In this document: piece after piece, positions 42,270-53,972 of the stretch
Layout: each line of letters starts with the position of its first letter
Numbering within the stretch: the first letter of the stretch is position 1
Assembly (NCBI GenBank): GCA_963921935.1
Contig: OY998175.1
Location: 266,531,709 to 266,595,708, forward strand
Length of the DNA stretch: 64,000 bases
Source: Galeruca laticollis
Lineage: Eukaryota > Arthropoda > Insecta > Coleoptera > Chrysomelidae
Reading direction: 5' to 3'
Made by a program: the position numbers and the translations under genes
The notes under the pieces: generated by a model
What the model saw: the letters and a program-made list of their open reading frames with translations, nothing else
Databases searched by the model: none
Told to the model about the DNA's origin: nothing

Positions 42270-43075
42270 ATCCAGTACAATGGCTGCTATTGTACTTGAA
42301 GTACGACATTTTTGTCATTTATTGAGAAATTTTAATTTGTTAGCACGATACAGCCTCAGGAGTCCAAAGAGTGACCAATTTTATGATTGAATATTATTCA
42401 GAACATCTCAAAGATGAACCCTATTGATTTTCAGCTCACCACAGCCAGTACAACAGGAGCTATAGTACTTTAAGTACGACATTTTTGGAGAAATTTCAGT
42501 TTGTTAGCACGATACAGCCTCCGGAGTATATATAAGTGACCAATTTTATGATTGGATATTATTCAGGGTGTCTCAAAGATGAGCCCTATTGAGATTCAGC
42601 TCAATCATGCCAGTACAACGAGTGCTATGGTACTTGAGGTACCAAATATTTGTCATTTTTGGAGAATTTTCATTTTGTTAGCACGTTATCCTCTATCGTG
42701 TATACAAGTGACCCATTTTATGATTGAATATTGTCAGGGCGTCTTATGGATGAACCTTATTGATTTTCAGCTCACCAGAGCTAGTACAACGGGTGCTATG
42801 GTACAGCCTCCGGAGTGTATAAAAGTGGCCAATTTTATAATTGGATATTATTCAAGGTATCTCACAGATGTACCCTATTGATTTTCAGCTAATTATAGCG
42901 AGTACAGCGAGTCCTATAAATTCAGATATACTGCATTTTTGGTTACTATTGGAGAAATTTCGGTTTGTTAGCACGATACATCCCCCAAAGTGTATACAAG
43001 TGGCAATTTTATGATATAATGTTAATCAGGGTACCTCACAGATGCGGATAGGTTAGTTTTAATCCTTAAAACCGT
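42270..43075 (+). repeat. ~173-bp satellite array 2
   Basis: Same monomer as at 3838, same orientation. ttgttagcacg recurs at 42337, 42501, 42675 and 42965; one monomer near 42800 has lost about 60 bp between ggtac and gatac. The first partial monomer abuts gag of the gypsy element. The last monomer has the same variant (catcccc) and the same terminal run aatccttaaaaccgtt as array 1. Confidence 0.9.
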
Positions 43076-43079
43076 TTAT

Positions 43080-43740
43080 TTTATTGTTGTTTAGTCCAAG
43101 CAGTCGTAGGAAATTTTTCAGTTAGAACATTGTGATATGGGGCGTTATCAATTACCACATCATCGTTTTTTGGTAGGTTTGGAATACGTTTTTCTTATAC
43201 CCACTTCTCATAATTCGTACGCCATTTCATTATGATAATCTCCTGGTTTTTACTGGTAGTTCCACATAATACCAGCATTAGGTCCAAAACCATTTTCACT
43301 TCCTGGATGCATAATGATGAGCTTATTACCTTTTGAAACGGGTTTTCCTAATCCTTCGTTACTCTTGTCGCTGCACCCTTGAAGGTGCGTGTTACAAGAA
43401 TGAATGTATGTTTCATCCATATAAATGATAGGTTTCTTCTGTTCTCTGTACTTTTTTTATGTTTTTTAAATAATATAGTAGGTGTTAATGTCTGATTTCG
43501 AGACGTTACATTAACAAACTTCTGTTGTTTTGCATGTTGGTCTAACGACAACCCAACGAATGTATTTGTTTCCGCAGAGATTCGCGACTTCTTGCGAAGC
43601 CAAAACTATCTGCAAAGGTTTGGTGTACATTTCTTAACGTGGGTACTTTTTTCTCGGATATGTGATAATTTATTATGCACCTTCCAAGCACAGGTTTGTC
43701 GAATTGATCCATACGGATAAGTTAAAGCGAATATCAGGAC
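43080..43740 (-). pseudogene. DDE_3 transposase relic 4
   Basis: Minus strand, right to left: HISEKKVPTLRNVHQTFADS, FARSRESLRKQIHSLGCR, then the first catalytic segment (PIIYMDETYIHS split over two frames), PVSKGNKLIIMHPGSENGFG, and DVVIDNAPYHNVLTEKFPTT then AWTK with the second catalytic Asp. It stops where satellite array 2 ends, so the DLNPIE end is lost. Best preserved of the four related relics, but frameshifted at least three times. Confidence 0.78.
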
Positions 43741-44002
43741 AAACCAAAATGTTCAAACAAAAATTTGGTGCAACACAAATTTTATATTTTTTTGGAAAAG
43801 CAACAAGCAACTTATGAAAGTTCAAAAATGGTAGAATAGAATCAGTTTATAAATTAATTATACCTAAAAAGCTGCTTTGATTATTATTTACATTAATAAT
43901 ACAAATAAATTGGTTTGAAACTTTAAAACTCGTTTATTTCAAAACCATGTTTTTGAAGTTGTCCTAGTGTTGTTATAGTACAGCAATATGTTGTTTACTT
44001 AC
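43741..44002. other. SLC38-like gene intron flank
   Basis: AT-rich, no gene, just downstream of the donor of exon 44003-44059. Confidence 0.5.
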
Positions 44003-44059
44003 ACTTATGAGTTGCTTCATATCATCAAATGCATTTTCGTTTGAGTCAAGACTGCTTCC
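44003..44059 (-). CDS. SLC38-like amino-acid transporter, N-terminal exon
   Basis: A 57-bp exon with acceptor TTTTTGATTTCAG and donor GTAAGT, phase 0 on both sides. It encodes GSSLDSNENAFDDMKQLIS, an acidic, Ser-rich cytoplasmic tail with no conservation to test, which joins without a frame break to DDENDKT of exon 36160-36241. Support is from splice signals, strand, length and phase; the sequence alone would not identify it. The start-codon exon must lie at higher coordinates and was not found. Confidence 0.65.
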
Positions 44060-44159
44060 CTGAAATCAAAAACAATATTCAGTGACAACTCAATATTTTT
44101 TGTTTGGTTATTGGAGAACAATTTAGCCACCAACTGATAGACTATTTAAGGATTTACAG

Positions 44160-44412
44160 AAGCAGACTTGATAGAAAGAAAAACTAATAGGAACAGGATC
44201 ACTCACTTCACGCAAAGTAATAACGACTTCTATTTGGAAAATATAAAAGGAGATTATAACGCTAAACTGGGAAAGGAGAAGTATCTCAGAGAGGTGGTAG
44301 GAAGACATAGCCTACACGACAAAACGAATGATAATGGGCACCGATTAGCAGAATTTGCAATATCTAATAATATGGTAATGAAATCCACACAATTTGAAAG
44401 AAAGAACATATA
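44160..44412 (+). pseudogene. LINE ORF2, endonuclease part (left piece)
   Basis: KGDYNAKLGKEKYLREVVGR, HSLHDKTNDNGHRLAEFAIS, NNMVMKSTQFERKNIY. The block GDxNAKLG...GxHSLHxxTNDNGxRL is the AP-endonuclease of a common insect LINE group. The frame is cut at 44412 by the long-TIR mariner and resumes at 46540 with the next endonuclease block. Confidence 0.85.
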
Positions 44413-46537
44413 CGGGTGATTCATAACTATTGGGACATACGCTAAAGGTAGATTGTTTGGACCAAAATATGGCAATATGACCCAATATACCTCAATAAAA
44501 TATTGCTGTGGAAAAAGATAAAGGGCGTTAAAGTTGAATTTTTTTAGTTTTTTGCTAATAATTTCACTGTATATTTATCGATTGTTATCAAAATCGGCAC
44601 AGAGCCATAATTTTGTACAGGCAATATGATTTTATGTATTATTTGACATTTTGTTACAGGGGGAGCCTCGTGAAGGATTTCTGATGATGAAATTGACTGG
44701 TAACTTTTTTTGACGAAACTTTTTAGTGATTTTTATTAAAAAATATGACATGTCATGTTTACGTAATATTGGTACTCCTGTTCAAACACGATATTCTCAT
44801 TCGTTTTCGAGAAAAACGCAATTGAACAGTTCAGAGTATCGGAAGGGGATTTCAACTATTATTTCATTCATGAAAAGTGTGCTTTGGACTGTCAGATATT
44901 TTTTGCTGGTAAATGACATTTCTTGTCAGTGAATATTTTTTTCTGCGAGTTTATAGTCAATTGTTGCATTTTTTAAAGCATTTCATATACGTTTTCGATT
45001 GAAATGCCTCGTCACAATCATTTTACGAATCAAGAAATGCGGGATATGATTTGTGTATACGCACACGAACATTTTTGCGGGCGCTCTGCAGCCAGAAGTT
45101 ATGAATTGTTATATCCAGGCAGAAGGCAACCAAATCACAAAACTTTTTCAAATCTATTTCATCGTTTGGGTGAAACCAGGTCATCTCACAATAAAAATCA
45201 AGGTGGTCATCCGAAACAAATTTCACCTAATCAAGAAGATGGAATGTTGGTTCGAATAGATAAAAATCCTACAGTCAGTTCACGTCATTTGTCATCAGCA
45301 ACAGGAGTAAGTCAGTCGTCTATTATTAGAATTCTAAAAAAAGAAAAGTTCCACCCGTATCACTTCACTCCTGTTCAAAATTTGCTTCCAAGAGATCTCC
45401 CACGACGGTTACAGTTCTGCCAACGTATTCTCAACAAGCATAATGGTGACCGAAATTTTATTAAGAATATTATGTTTATTGATGAAGCGACTTTTACCAG
45501 ACGAGGGGTATTTAATTGGAGAAAATGCCATTATTGGGAAGAAAAAAATTCGCATGCTCTGAAAGAAAGACATTTCCAGCATGAGTTTAAATTTAAATGG
45601 AGATTCTTATTTATTTTTTCTGCAAAATACTTTTAGCTATATTTTGTATAATCTGTTACTAGCTGTAACAAATAAAATGTGGTTTATGCAGTATCGAGCT
45701 CCACCTCATTTCCCTTCAGTTGTTAGAAATCATCTAAATGACATATTTCCTCAACCATGGATTGGCAGAGGAAGTGATTTTGAATGGGCACCAAGAAGTC
45801 CTGAGTATAACCCGCTTGATTTTTATGTTTGGGGACATATGAAGTCCCTACTTTATGCCAATGAAATTAACTCTGGAGGAAAATACAAAATGCGGCTAAC
45901 TTTATAAGGGGACAGAATAATATGTTCTTTGAAGTTCGAAAGTCCTTTATTAAAAGAATTAGAAAGGGTATAGAAGTCGGAGGAGGCCACGTAGAACATT
46001 TAATTCGAGTTTGCTGTTTTCATGTTACATTGTTTGTAATTATGCCTTATCGTCGAAATAAAAGCCTTAAGATACAAGCTTTTCTATTGTCCGTTACTTG
46101 AAATCCCCTTCCGATACTCTGAACTGTTCAATTGCGTTTTTCTCGAAAACGAATGAGATTATCGTATTTAAACAAGAGTACCAATATTACGTAAAAATGA
46201 TGTTTATATAATATTTTTTAATAAAAATCACTAAACAGTTTCGTTAAAAAAAGTTACCAGTCGATTTCATCATCAGAAATCCTTTACGAGGCTCCCCCTG
46301 TAACAAAATGTCAAATAATAAATAAAATAATATTGCCTGTATAAAATTATGCCTCTGTGCCGATTTTGATAACAATCTATAAATATACAGAGACATTATT
46401 AGCAAAAAATGAAAAAAAAATGCCCTTTATCTTTTTCCACGGCAATATTTTATTGAGGTATATTTGGTCCTATCGCCATATTTTGGTCAAAACAATCTAC
46501 CCTTAGCCTATGTCCCAATAGTTATGAATCACCCTGT
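44413..46537 (+). mobile_element. Mariner-type transposon with ~440-bp terminal inverted repeats
   Basis: TA on both sides (44411-44412, 46538-46539). Left end cgggtgattcataactattg, right end inverse of cagggtgattcataactatt. The inverted repeats run 44413-44855 and 46098-46537, ending at ggggatttcaa, and are about 90 percent alike, far longer than the usual mariner repeat. A broken transposase lies between them. Inserted in the endonuclease domain of a LINE. Confidence 0.93.
45004..46080 (+). pseudogene. Mariner/IS630-type transposase, inactivated
   Basis: ATG 45004. N-terminal helix-turn-helix region (FTNQEMRDMICVYAHEHFCG, YPGRRQPNHKTFSNLFHRLG), second DNA-binding part (VSSRHLSSATGVSQSSIIRI), then the catalytic domain: NIMFIDEATFTRRGVFNW with the first Asp, WFMQYRAPPHFPSVVRNHLN where the second Asp of the usual DGAPAH has become Tyr, and RSPEYNPLDFYVWGHMKSLL with the third motif. 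The end IKRIRKGIEVGGGHVEHLI is at about 45950. Frameshifts near 45590 and 45890; the lost Asp alone would abolish catalysis. Confidence 0.87.
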
Positions 46538-46539
46538 AT

Positions 46540-48472
46540 GAAGCGCAAGACACTCTAGTAGCATCATCAGTGCACGAAGTATGAGAGGAGCAGACAGCGA
46601 TACTGATCACTTCCTAGCTAAATCCAGGCTGAGAACGAGAATAACAACAAAGAAACCTGAACAAAAAGGGTCAAGAGAAGGATGAGACGTAAAAGCTTTT
46701 CAACAACCCAAAAAGGAAGGTGAATACCAAATGGCCTTGAGAAACCAATTTGAATGCCTAAGACACGAGAAAGATAATAAAGAACTAGAGGAAACATGGC
46801 AGCAAGTGGCAACAGTCATAGAAAAAGCAGCGACAGAAACCATTGGAGAAAAGAAGTAGCGCACCAAAAGAAGGTGGTTTGGCAGAGAACGTGAAGAAGC
46901 GCTGGAATTGAAAAAAAATAACAGACTGACAATACTAATAAACCCTACGAATGAGAACAAAGAAGAATTCCACAGAACAAGAGCACAGACAAGAAGATTA
47001 CTCAGAACTTAAAACAAGAACTACCTAGAACACCAAATACGGGAAATAGACAGGGATTAGGCGGCATGAGAGTGTAGGAGGAACGAAAGGCATGAGAAAT
47101 GAAAGTGGAGAACTGATAATGACGGAAACGGAAATTGTTGAACGATAGAAGGAGTACTTTAAACAATTACTAAATATTGAAAGGGAGTTAGAGGAAGAAG
47201 AAGACATTACCTTCCACTCAGCGGATATAATAATACCACCACCAACACTCCAAGAAGTAAAAAATGCGATCACATATCTCAAAGATCATAAAGCACCAGG
47301 CAATGATGGTATAAATGCAGTGTTGTTAATTAAAAAAGGGAGGAAATCTTTTACACCGAAAAATATATGAAATGATTCTGAATATATGGGCATAACAGAA
47401 AATTCCTAGAGATAAGAGCGGAAGTATCATAATACCTATACATAAGAAACGAAACAAAGAAGTATTTAGAAAGTATAGATGAATATCACTTATCAACACA
47501 ACATGCAAAGTATTGGCAACCATACTACTAAGAAGGTTGACCCCTTATGCGGAAGACGTTATCGGCGACTATCAATGCGGGTTTCGTGCTGGAAGGTCAA
47601 CGATAGATCAAATATTCACGATCAAACAAATATTAGAAAAGAACTGGGAATTCAGCCGGGATGTTCTCCAAATTTTTGTTGATTTCCAGCAAGCATATGA
47701 CTATATAAAAAGAAGCAGGTTGTGAGTGGCAATGCTAGAAATGGGCATCCCAAGGAAATTGGTGGAGCTAACACACATGTGTGTGGTAAACTTATATGCA
47801 CAGGTGAGAATAGGAAGCAGAACATTAACTCCATTTAGGGTAACAACAGGACTCAGACAAGGAAATCCCCTCTCACCGTTGCTATTCAGTTTGGCCTTGG
47901 AGTATGCGGTTGGTAAAATAACAGCGGAACTAACTGAAGGTTTTGCTAAGCAGGGTTCAAAACTATTGTTGGCTTTTGCTGATGATATAGATACGTTGGC
48001 TCATTCAACTCAAGGAGGAAGCAGGTAACCTGGGTCTACGAGTGAATGAAGAAAAAACGACATACATGGTAGTAACCAAGAACCCAAGACCTAGAATCAG
48101 ACAGAATATTTCCATTAATGAGTACAACATTGAAGTGGTTAGGGAGTTTAAGTACCTAGGAGCGATAATTACAGATGATAATCGAGTAGAAAAAGATGTA
48201 TCGCAAGAATAATGGCGGGAAATAGGGCGCTATATTCTCTTATAACACTCTTGAGATCTAAACTGTTAAGAAGACAATCCAAATTAACAATATACAAGTC
48301 AATTATTCGCCCGGTGATTACATATGGCAGCGAAACCTGGACCCTTAATCAACGAGAAATAAATAAGCTTCATGTCTTTGAAAGGAAGGTTCTTAGAATG
48401 ATATTTGGACTGCAACAATATGAGCCAATAGGACACTGGAGAAGACGCCACAACGCCGAGTTATCAGCGCTG
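46540..48472 (+). pseudogene. LINE ORF2, end of endonuclease and reverse transcriptase (middle piece)
   Basis: Opens with ARHSSSIISARSMRGADSDT DHF, the last endonuclease motif (D-DH). Reverse transcriptase follows: YLKDHKAPGNDGINAVLL, DVIGDYQCGFRAGRSTIDQI, DVLQIFVDFQQAYDYI with the first Asp, TGLRQGNPLSPLLFSLALEY, KLLLAFADDIDTLA with the catalytic FADD, REFKYLGAIITDDN and IIRPVITYGSETWTLNQRE. Several frameshifts and stops. At 48472 the LTR of the errantivirus-like element interrupts it. Confidence 0.88.
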
Positions 48473-48728
48473 AGTTACAGTTCGCTGACCCATGGTTCAT
48501 GCATGGTATTAACCTTCGAGCTTCCCGTATAATTCACGAACGCTGATCCATGTTTGTACAACAACTGATGATTCTGCAGAATTGCATATTTTTAGTCTAT
48601 AGCTGCATTTATTTTAGTATATAAGTTCGATTAATTGAATGTATTGAATATAGTGTTCAAGTTGTGTAGTTGTATTGTCAATAAAGTATATTTTTCAAAA
48701 GTGACTTTTCGGGCAGTAACCCTTAATT
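48473..48728 (+). repeat. 5' LTR of errantivirus-like element
   Basis: Begins agttacagttcgctgaccca and ends gtaacccttaatt, 256 bp. AGT...ATT ends are usual in this group. An aataaa lies near the end (about 48681). Confidence 0.92.
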
Positions 48729-48745
48729 GGCGCAGTCAGTAGTAT
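48728..48745 (+). other. Primer binding site
   Basis: tggcgcagtcagtagtat starts at the last base of the 5' LTR, the serine-tRNA-type primer site of the 17.6/297 group. Confidence 0.85.
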
Positions 48746-49054
48746 AGTGAAAGAGCCCTTAGTGATCCTCTTCGTTTTTTAACGTTTATCCACTTGAAGA
48801 ACCTTTGGGAAACGTTGAAGTTCGTCCAAAAGTGCCAGAAGAAAAATAAAAGTAAATGAAGTTATCCATAATTATTAGAAGAAAGAAAAAAATCGATTTA
48901 AGTTAAGAAGAAAAACCATTGGAAAACCGGGTGAAGTTCATCCAAAAGCTATGGAAGTAAAGAAGCGAGAAGAAAACGACACTAGTAACCGGAATGCACC
49001 TCAGCATCATCGTTAACCTGTAAGCAACTATAATTTTTCCTTTTTATTACCTAC

Positions 49055-50308
49055 ATGTCAGAAACACCTCAAGCAAACATTCCTCATACCTCTCAATCAG
49101 TATTACGTCCATCAATCCTAAATTTAAACACACCTAGACTCATAATTACCCCACCTAAAATCAACATCATGCCTGAATTTAATCCAAAACATCTAGACAT
49201 CCTATCCCCATACGATGAAAATCCCAACGAGCTATGCAACTTCATTATTACCGCTACTCTACTCTCAAGCTATTTCTGGGACCATAACAACACCCAACAT
49301 TTTCACAACCACCTCCTATTCCAAGGAATCCTAAGTAAACTGACAGGAAGAGATAAGGAAGTCATCTCAGTCTACGGATGTACAGAATGGGAACATACCA
49401 AAGAAACTTTGATCCAAAACTTCGCCGACCCACGCAATGAGAATTCTCGCACAAGAAACTTAGTAAATCTACGTCAAGGACCCAATGAATCTCCACAGCA
49501 GTATTACGAGAAAGTAATGGGTCTGCTAAATACAATATCTAACTACATAGAACTTCACAACGGCGATATCAACATAAAGGCAAGTAAGAAGAGCTTTTTC
49601 CAGGAACAAGCCGTAACAACTTTCCTAGCAGGACTTCCGGAACCCTTAGGTTCCACTATCAGAGCAATGAGACCAAGCAATGCAGTACATCCAGGAAGAA
49701 AACAATATAAGGTATCTCCAGAAAGCAGTAAACCCTCAACCAACAACCAGCAGGCATACCAGCGCAAACCAACACCAGCTCCTCTTATGTCTTCACAATG
49801 GCAACCATCAACGTTTAGACCACAATGACAACCATCAACTTTCAGACCACAATGGTAACCACCACATCCCCGACCGCAATGATAGCCACAACCTCAACAG
49901 TCTGGATTTAGACCACCGGCGCAACCAAATTATTCCATTCCACAAGGCCAGAAAGTATTCCCTGGAGCGTCAAGGTTTCAACAGTTCAGTAGGCCTTAAC
50001 AACAAAACACCTGGAGTAATGAACCTGGAATATCTCAGCCACATAAACCAACACCAATGAGCATTAGCACTAGAGCTACGAATCAGAACCGAAACTGGAG
50101 ATCTCAACAACAGCAAAGTCCGCCAAGATTCACATCTGAAGAATTATTTAACATTGAACATTCTAACGAAGCATATGGTTATGATACCAACGAATTTGAT
50201 GATGAAACATCTTACGATTATTATCACCAAGAAAATCAGTTTTGCGAGACGACAGAACCGTATGAAGCAAATTTTCGGGAAAATGCCGAAAACAACAACG
50301 CGACGTAA
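49055..50308 (+). pseudogene. Errantivirus-like gag
   Basis: ATG 49055, after a 326-bp leader. The first 258 codons are open and contain a capsid-like domain (ITATLLSSYFWDHNN, GRDKEVISVYGCTEWEHTKE, QGPNESPQQYYEKVMGLLNT). Then a Gln/Pro-rich region built on short QPSTFRPQ-like repeats carries several in-frame stops (49826-49890), after which the same frame reopens to 50308. No zinc knuckle, as usual for this group. Confidence 0.85.
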
Positions 50309-53300
50309 TTATTACCAAGATAAAGGGGAACTACCCTATATAACCTCCAACCCTCCTCTAAAACTACTTATCGATACGGGTGCTACCAAATCTTTCCTCA
50401 TAATCTCAAGTTTTTAAAAGCAAAACTCAATTTTCCTGATTCTGAACTCGTCACAGAAAATTCTGTTCTACCTATTCAATATCATGAAAGTATCAAAACC
50501 CAATTTTACTCCATCTAACTCGAACCACAGACAATTACTCAAGTCCGAGTACCCGTTAAAGAAACACAAGGAACTATCATACTTCCGAAACAAGAGATAC
50601 AAGGAGCTTTCCTTAACGAAAGTCTAACTACAGCAGCCAATGGTCTAGCATGGACAGAACTCATCAATGCCACAGACGAACCAATACAGATAGCACTAAC
50701 AGATCCAGTAAGAAGTTCGGGGATCCACTCACCCGATTACGATCTTTACACAGCCGACATTATACCTCAGGAATATCAGAAGACAGATGTCGAACATCTA
50801 CTTAGAATCGATCATCTCAATCCAGAAGAAGAAGAGCACATTAAGCGAATGTGCAAAATTTTTTCAGATGTCTTCCATCATCCAGAGTCACCCCTCTCCT
50901 TCACCAATCAAATCAAGCATAACATCAGAACAATAGATGAAGTTCCCACTTACACCAAATCATACCGCTATCCTCACATTCATAAAGAAGAGGTCCAAAA
51001 AACAAATAGCATCAATGTTAGACCAAGGAATCATTAGACCAAGCAAATCACCATGCGCTGGTACTATATGGGTCGTCCCCAAGAAACCCGACGCCTCGGG
51101 AAAGATTAAATGGCGAATAGTGGTAGACTACGGTAAAGTTAACGAGAAGACAATAGATGATAGGTATCAAATCCCAAACATCACAGATATCTTAGACAAA
51201 CTAGGAAGATGTCAGTATTTCTCTACCCTCGACCTAGCTAGTGCATTCCACCAGATTGAAATGATAGAAGAAGACATCCCTAAAACTGCATTTAACGTCC
51301 AGAACGGTCACTATGAATACCTCAGAATGCCATTTGGACTCAAGTATGCCCCTACAACATTTCAAAGAGTAATGGACAATGTTCTCAAAGGATTGCATGG
51401 AGAAATATGTCTTGTATATATGGATGACATAATCGTTTTTTCTACGTCCCTACACGAACATCTTGTCAATCTCACGAGAAGAATCTTCAAAAGACTAAGA
51501 GAAACGGGATTTATGATACAGGTGGACAAATGTGAATTTCTAAAGAAGGATGTTAGCTTCTTAGGTCACATTGTGACTCCAGAAGGAACTAAGCCGAATC
51601 CAGACAAAATCAAAGCTATTGTCGACTACCCAATTTCGAAAACAGCCAAAGAAATCAGGGATTAATGGGCTACTATAGAAAATGCATTAAAGACTTTGCT
51701 CGAATAACGACACCACTAACTTCATGCTTGAAGAAAGATGCTAAAATAGAACACACACCAGTATTCCTAGAATGTATCAAGACCTGTAAGAACCCCTTAA
51801 CCAATGAACCACTGCTTCAATATCCAGACTTCACGAAGCCATTCAACCTCACCACAGATGCCAGCAACTTCGCCATTGGAGCCGTACTTTCTCAAGGTCC
51901 CATTGGCAACGACAAGCCAATTGCATATGCATCCAGAACTCTGAACGAAACAGAAATTAAAGACTCAACTATAGAAAAAGAAATACTAGCAATAATATGG
52001 GCTACTAAATACTTCCGCCCGTATCTTTTTGGAAGGAAATTCAAGATTCTATCATACCATCAACCCCTCAAATGGTTGTTCTCACTGAAGGACCCAAATT
52101 CTAAATTAGTCAGATGGCGACTGAAATTGGAAGAATTCGACTATGAAGTTGCATATAAAAACGGTAAATCTAATACTAACGCCGACGCCCTCTCTAGAGT
52201 TGAGATCAACGCACATGAACTTGACAAAAACCTTCAAGAGGAAATAGGTGAATTAGATAACGAAGACACGGCATCAATGTACAATCACCCATGATCTATC
52301 CTCGATCCTTTAGAAGATATCGAAACAGAAATTTTTCGCACGGCAGACCATCTAAATTCCAAACAACTCCAAATAATCAAGGAATTACTAGAAGAAGGAG
52401 AGAAGCAACACTCTTCGTGAAACAATCTAAACATGGAAGAACTTCCAACTACAAAAGACTTACTCCAAGGAAGAAAAGACGATTCCGATTCAAATGCAAC
52501 AAGACATACAGCCCAAGAAAACCCTATCTTAGGAATTCCCATAAGCGAGAGACCATTAAATCACTACAATAATCAAGTGATATTCAAACTAGTCAACCAT
52601 AGTCCAGCTCCACCAGTTACCGAAGTAACTTTTGTTAATAAGAAAAGGATTTATGTTCAAGTTGGCAAAGGCGATATAAAAGGAGATGTTTTCAAATTCA
52701 TTAAAGACTATCTCGATCCCAAAAAAATATGCTCTGTACTTCGAAAATGATGATCTTTATCCACTTCTCTGTAACATAGTACGAGAAACATTCAAGAACA
52801 CGGCCTATGATTTAGTGAAATGCAATCAAATTTTAGAAGATGATAATAGCTCCCAAAGACAAAAAGACATTATAAATCAATACCATGAAGGAAAGACCAA
52901 CCACAGAGGTATAAATGAAACCGAAAACCAAATTCGGAAACTATACTATTGGCCTACCTTGAAGAAAGATGTTGAAGAAATTATCAGTTTGTGTGACACT
53001 TGTCTAGCCAGCGAATACGACAGAAATCCTCCAAAACCAAAATTCATGATAACACCAACGCCAACAAAACCTTTGGAAATAATTCATGTCGATACCTTCC
53101 AAGCAAATGCTCAAAAGTTTCTGACTATCGTCGATGCATTTGCCAAGTATGGACAAGCCTATCCGACAGAAGGATCTAATTCTATCCATGTTCTTAATGC
53201 TCTCCTCATCTATGTAACACATCATGGGATGCCACACATGATGGTAGCTGACAGCGGTACCGAGTTCAAGAATGGACTTATGCAAGAGTTTGTAGACACC

Positions 53301-53972
53301 CATAAGATTATAATTCATTACAAAACTGCGGATAGCCCACAGTCGAATGGAATAGTTGAACGCTTCCACTCCACAATACTCGAACATCTCAGAATCCTCA
53401 GAACAAAGAAGAAAACTTTAAGCATTAAGGTACAAATGCTATATGCTATCTTGGGTAAGAACAGTTCTGTTCACTCTGTAACTTAACAAAAACCAATAGA
53501 TGTTTTGAATGGTCATATCGGCGCTCAAGACCCTTTTGAAATAGACATCGATAGAGCTTTGTTTAACAACTATACACAAGGCCATCGAGAAAAAACCAAA
53601 GAAATATATAAAGAAATCAACAAGAGAATCCAAGACATCGAAGAAAAAGCCATAGAAAAAAGGAATGAGAAACGACAAACTCCTATATCCTACAAACCTT
53701 CTACCAATTTTTATACCAAAAATATGGTCAAAAGAAATGAATTACTTCAAAGATTTTCTCCAGAAATCGTTACAAAAGACAACGAGGTTTCTGTTGATAC
53801 TCAAAATACAACTATACACAAGAAAAATAACAAACACCAGCCAAACAAATCTAGTGTGAACCCTATATTACAGATGTATATACGTAATGGCCCAAGAAAT
53901 TCTGATCAAGGATCTCAAGGACAACCCGGGAATTCTACCCCTCAAGCTGGGACTAGCAAGAATTCGAACTAG
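50309..53972 (+). pseudogene. Errantivirus-like pol: protease, reverse transcriptase, RNase H, integrase
   Basis: Domains in order: protease LKLLIDTGATKSFL (about 50360); reverse transcriptase 50937-51665 with FSTLDLASAFHQIEM, RMPFGLKYAPTTFQRVMDN and CLVYMDDIIVF; RNase H 51665-52294 with LTTDASNFAIGAVLSQ and KEILAIIWATKYFRPYLFG; integrase 52686-53486 with the HHCC zinc region (YHEGKTNHRGI...LCDTC) and DDE residues in HVDTFQ, VADSGTEF and GIVERFHSTI; C-terminal part 53505-53972. It is broken at about 50415, 51010, 51665, 52290, 52690 and 53487. Catalytic residues remain recognisable. The frame overlaps the start of env. Confidence 0.9.

Larger units (their letters stand above)
38504..42270 (-). 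mobile_element. Macro-domain Ty3/gypsy element, internally deleted, one LTR
   Basis: On the minus strand from right to left: gag fused to the RNase H/integrase linker (40803-42260), integrase (39600-40799), macro domain (39101-39599), polypurine tract, and 3' LTR (38504-38949). Protease, reverse transcriptase and RNase H are missing, and the 5' LTR with the start of gag is replaced by satellite array 2 at about 42270. A related fragment lies at 35285-35720. Confidence 0.85.

Noticed and set aside
41092..42390. Long plus-strand open frames opposite the gag fusion ORF
   Set aside because: Antisense shadows of the minus-strand gag ORF; no recognisable protein content, and one runs across the satellite junction.
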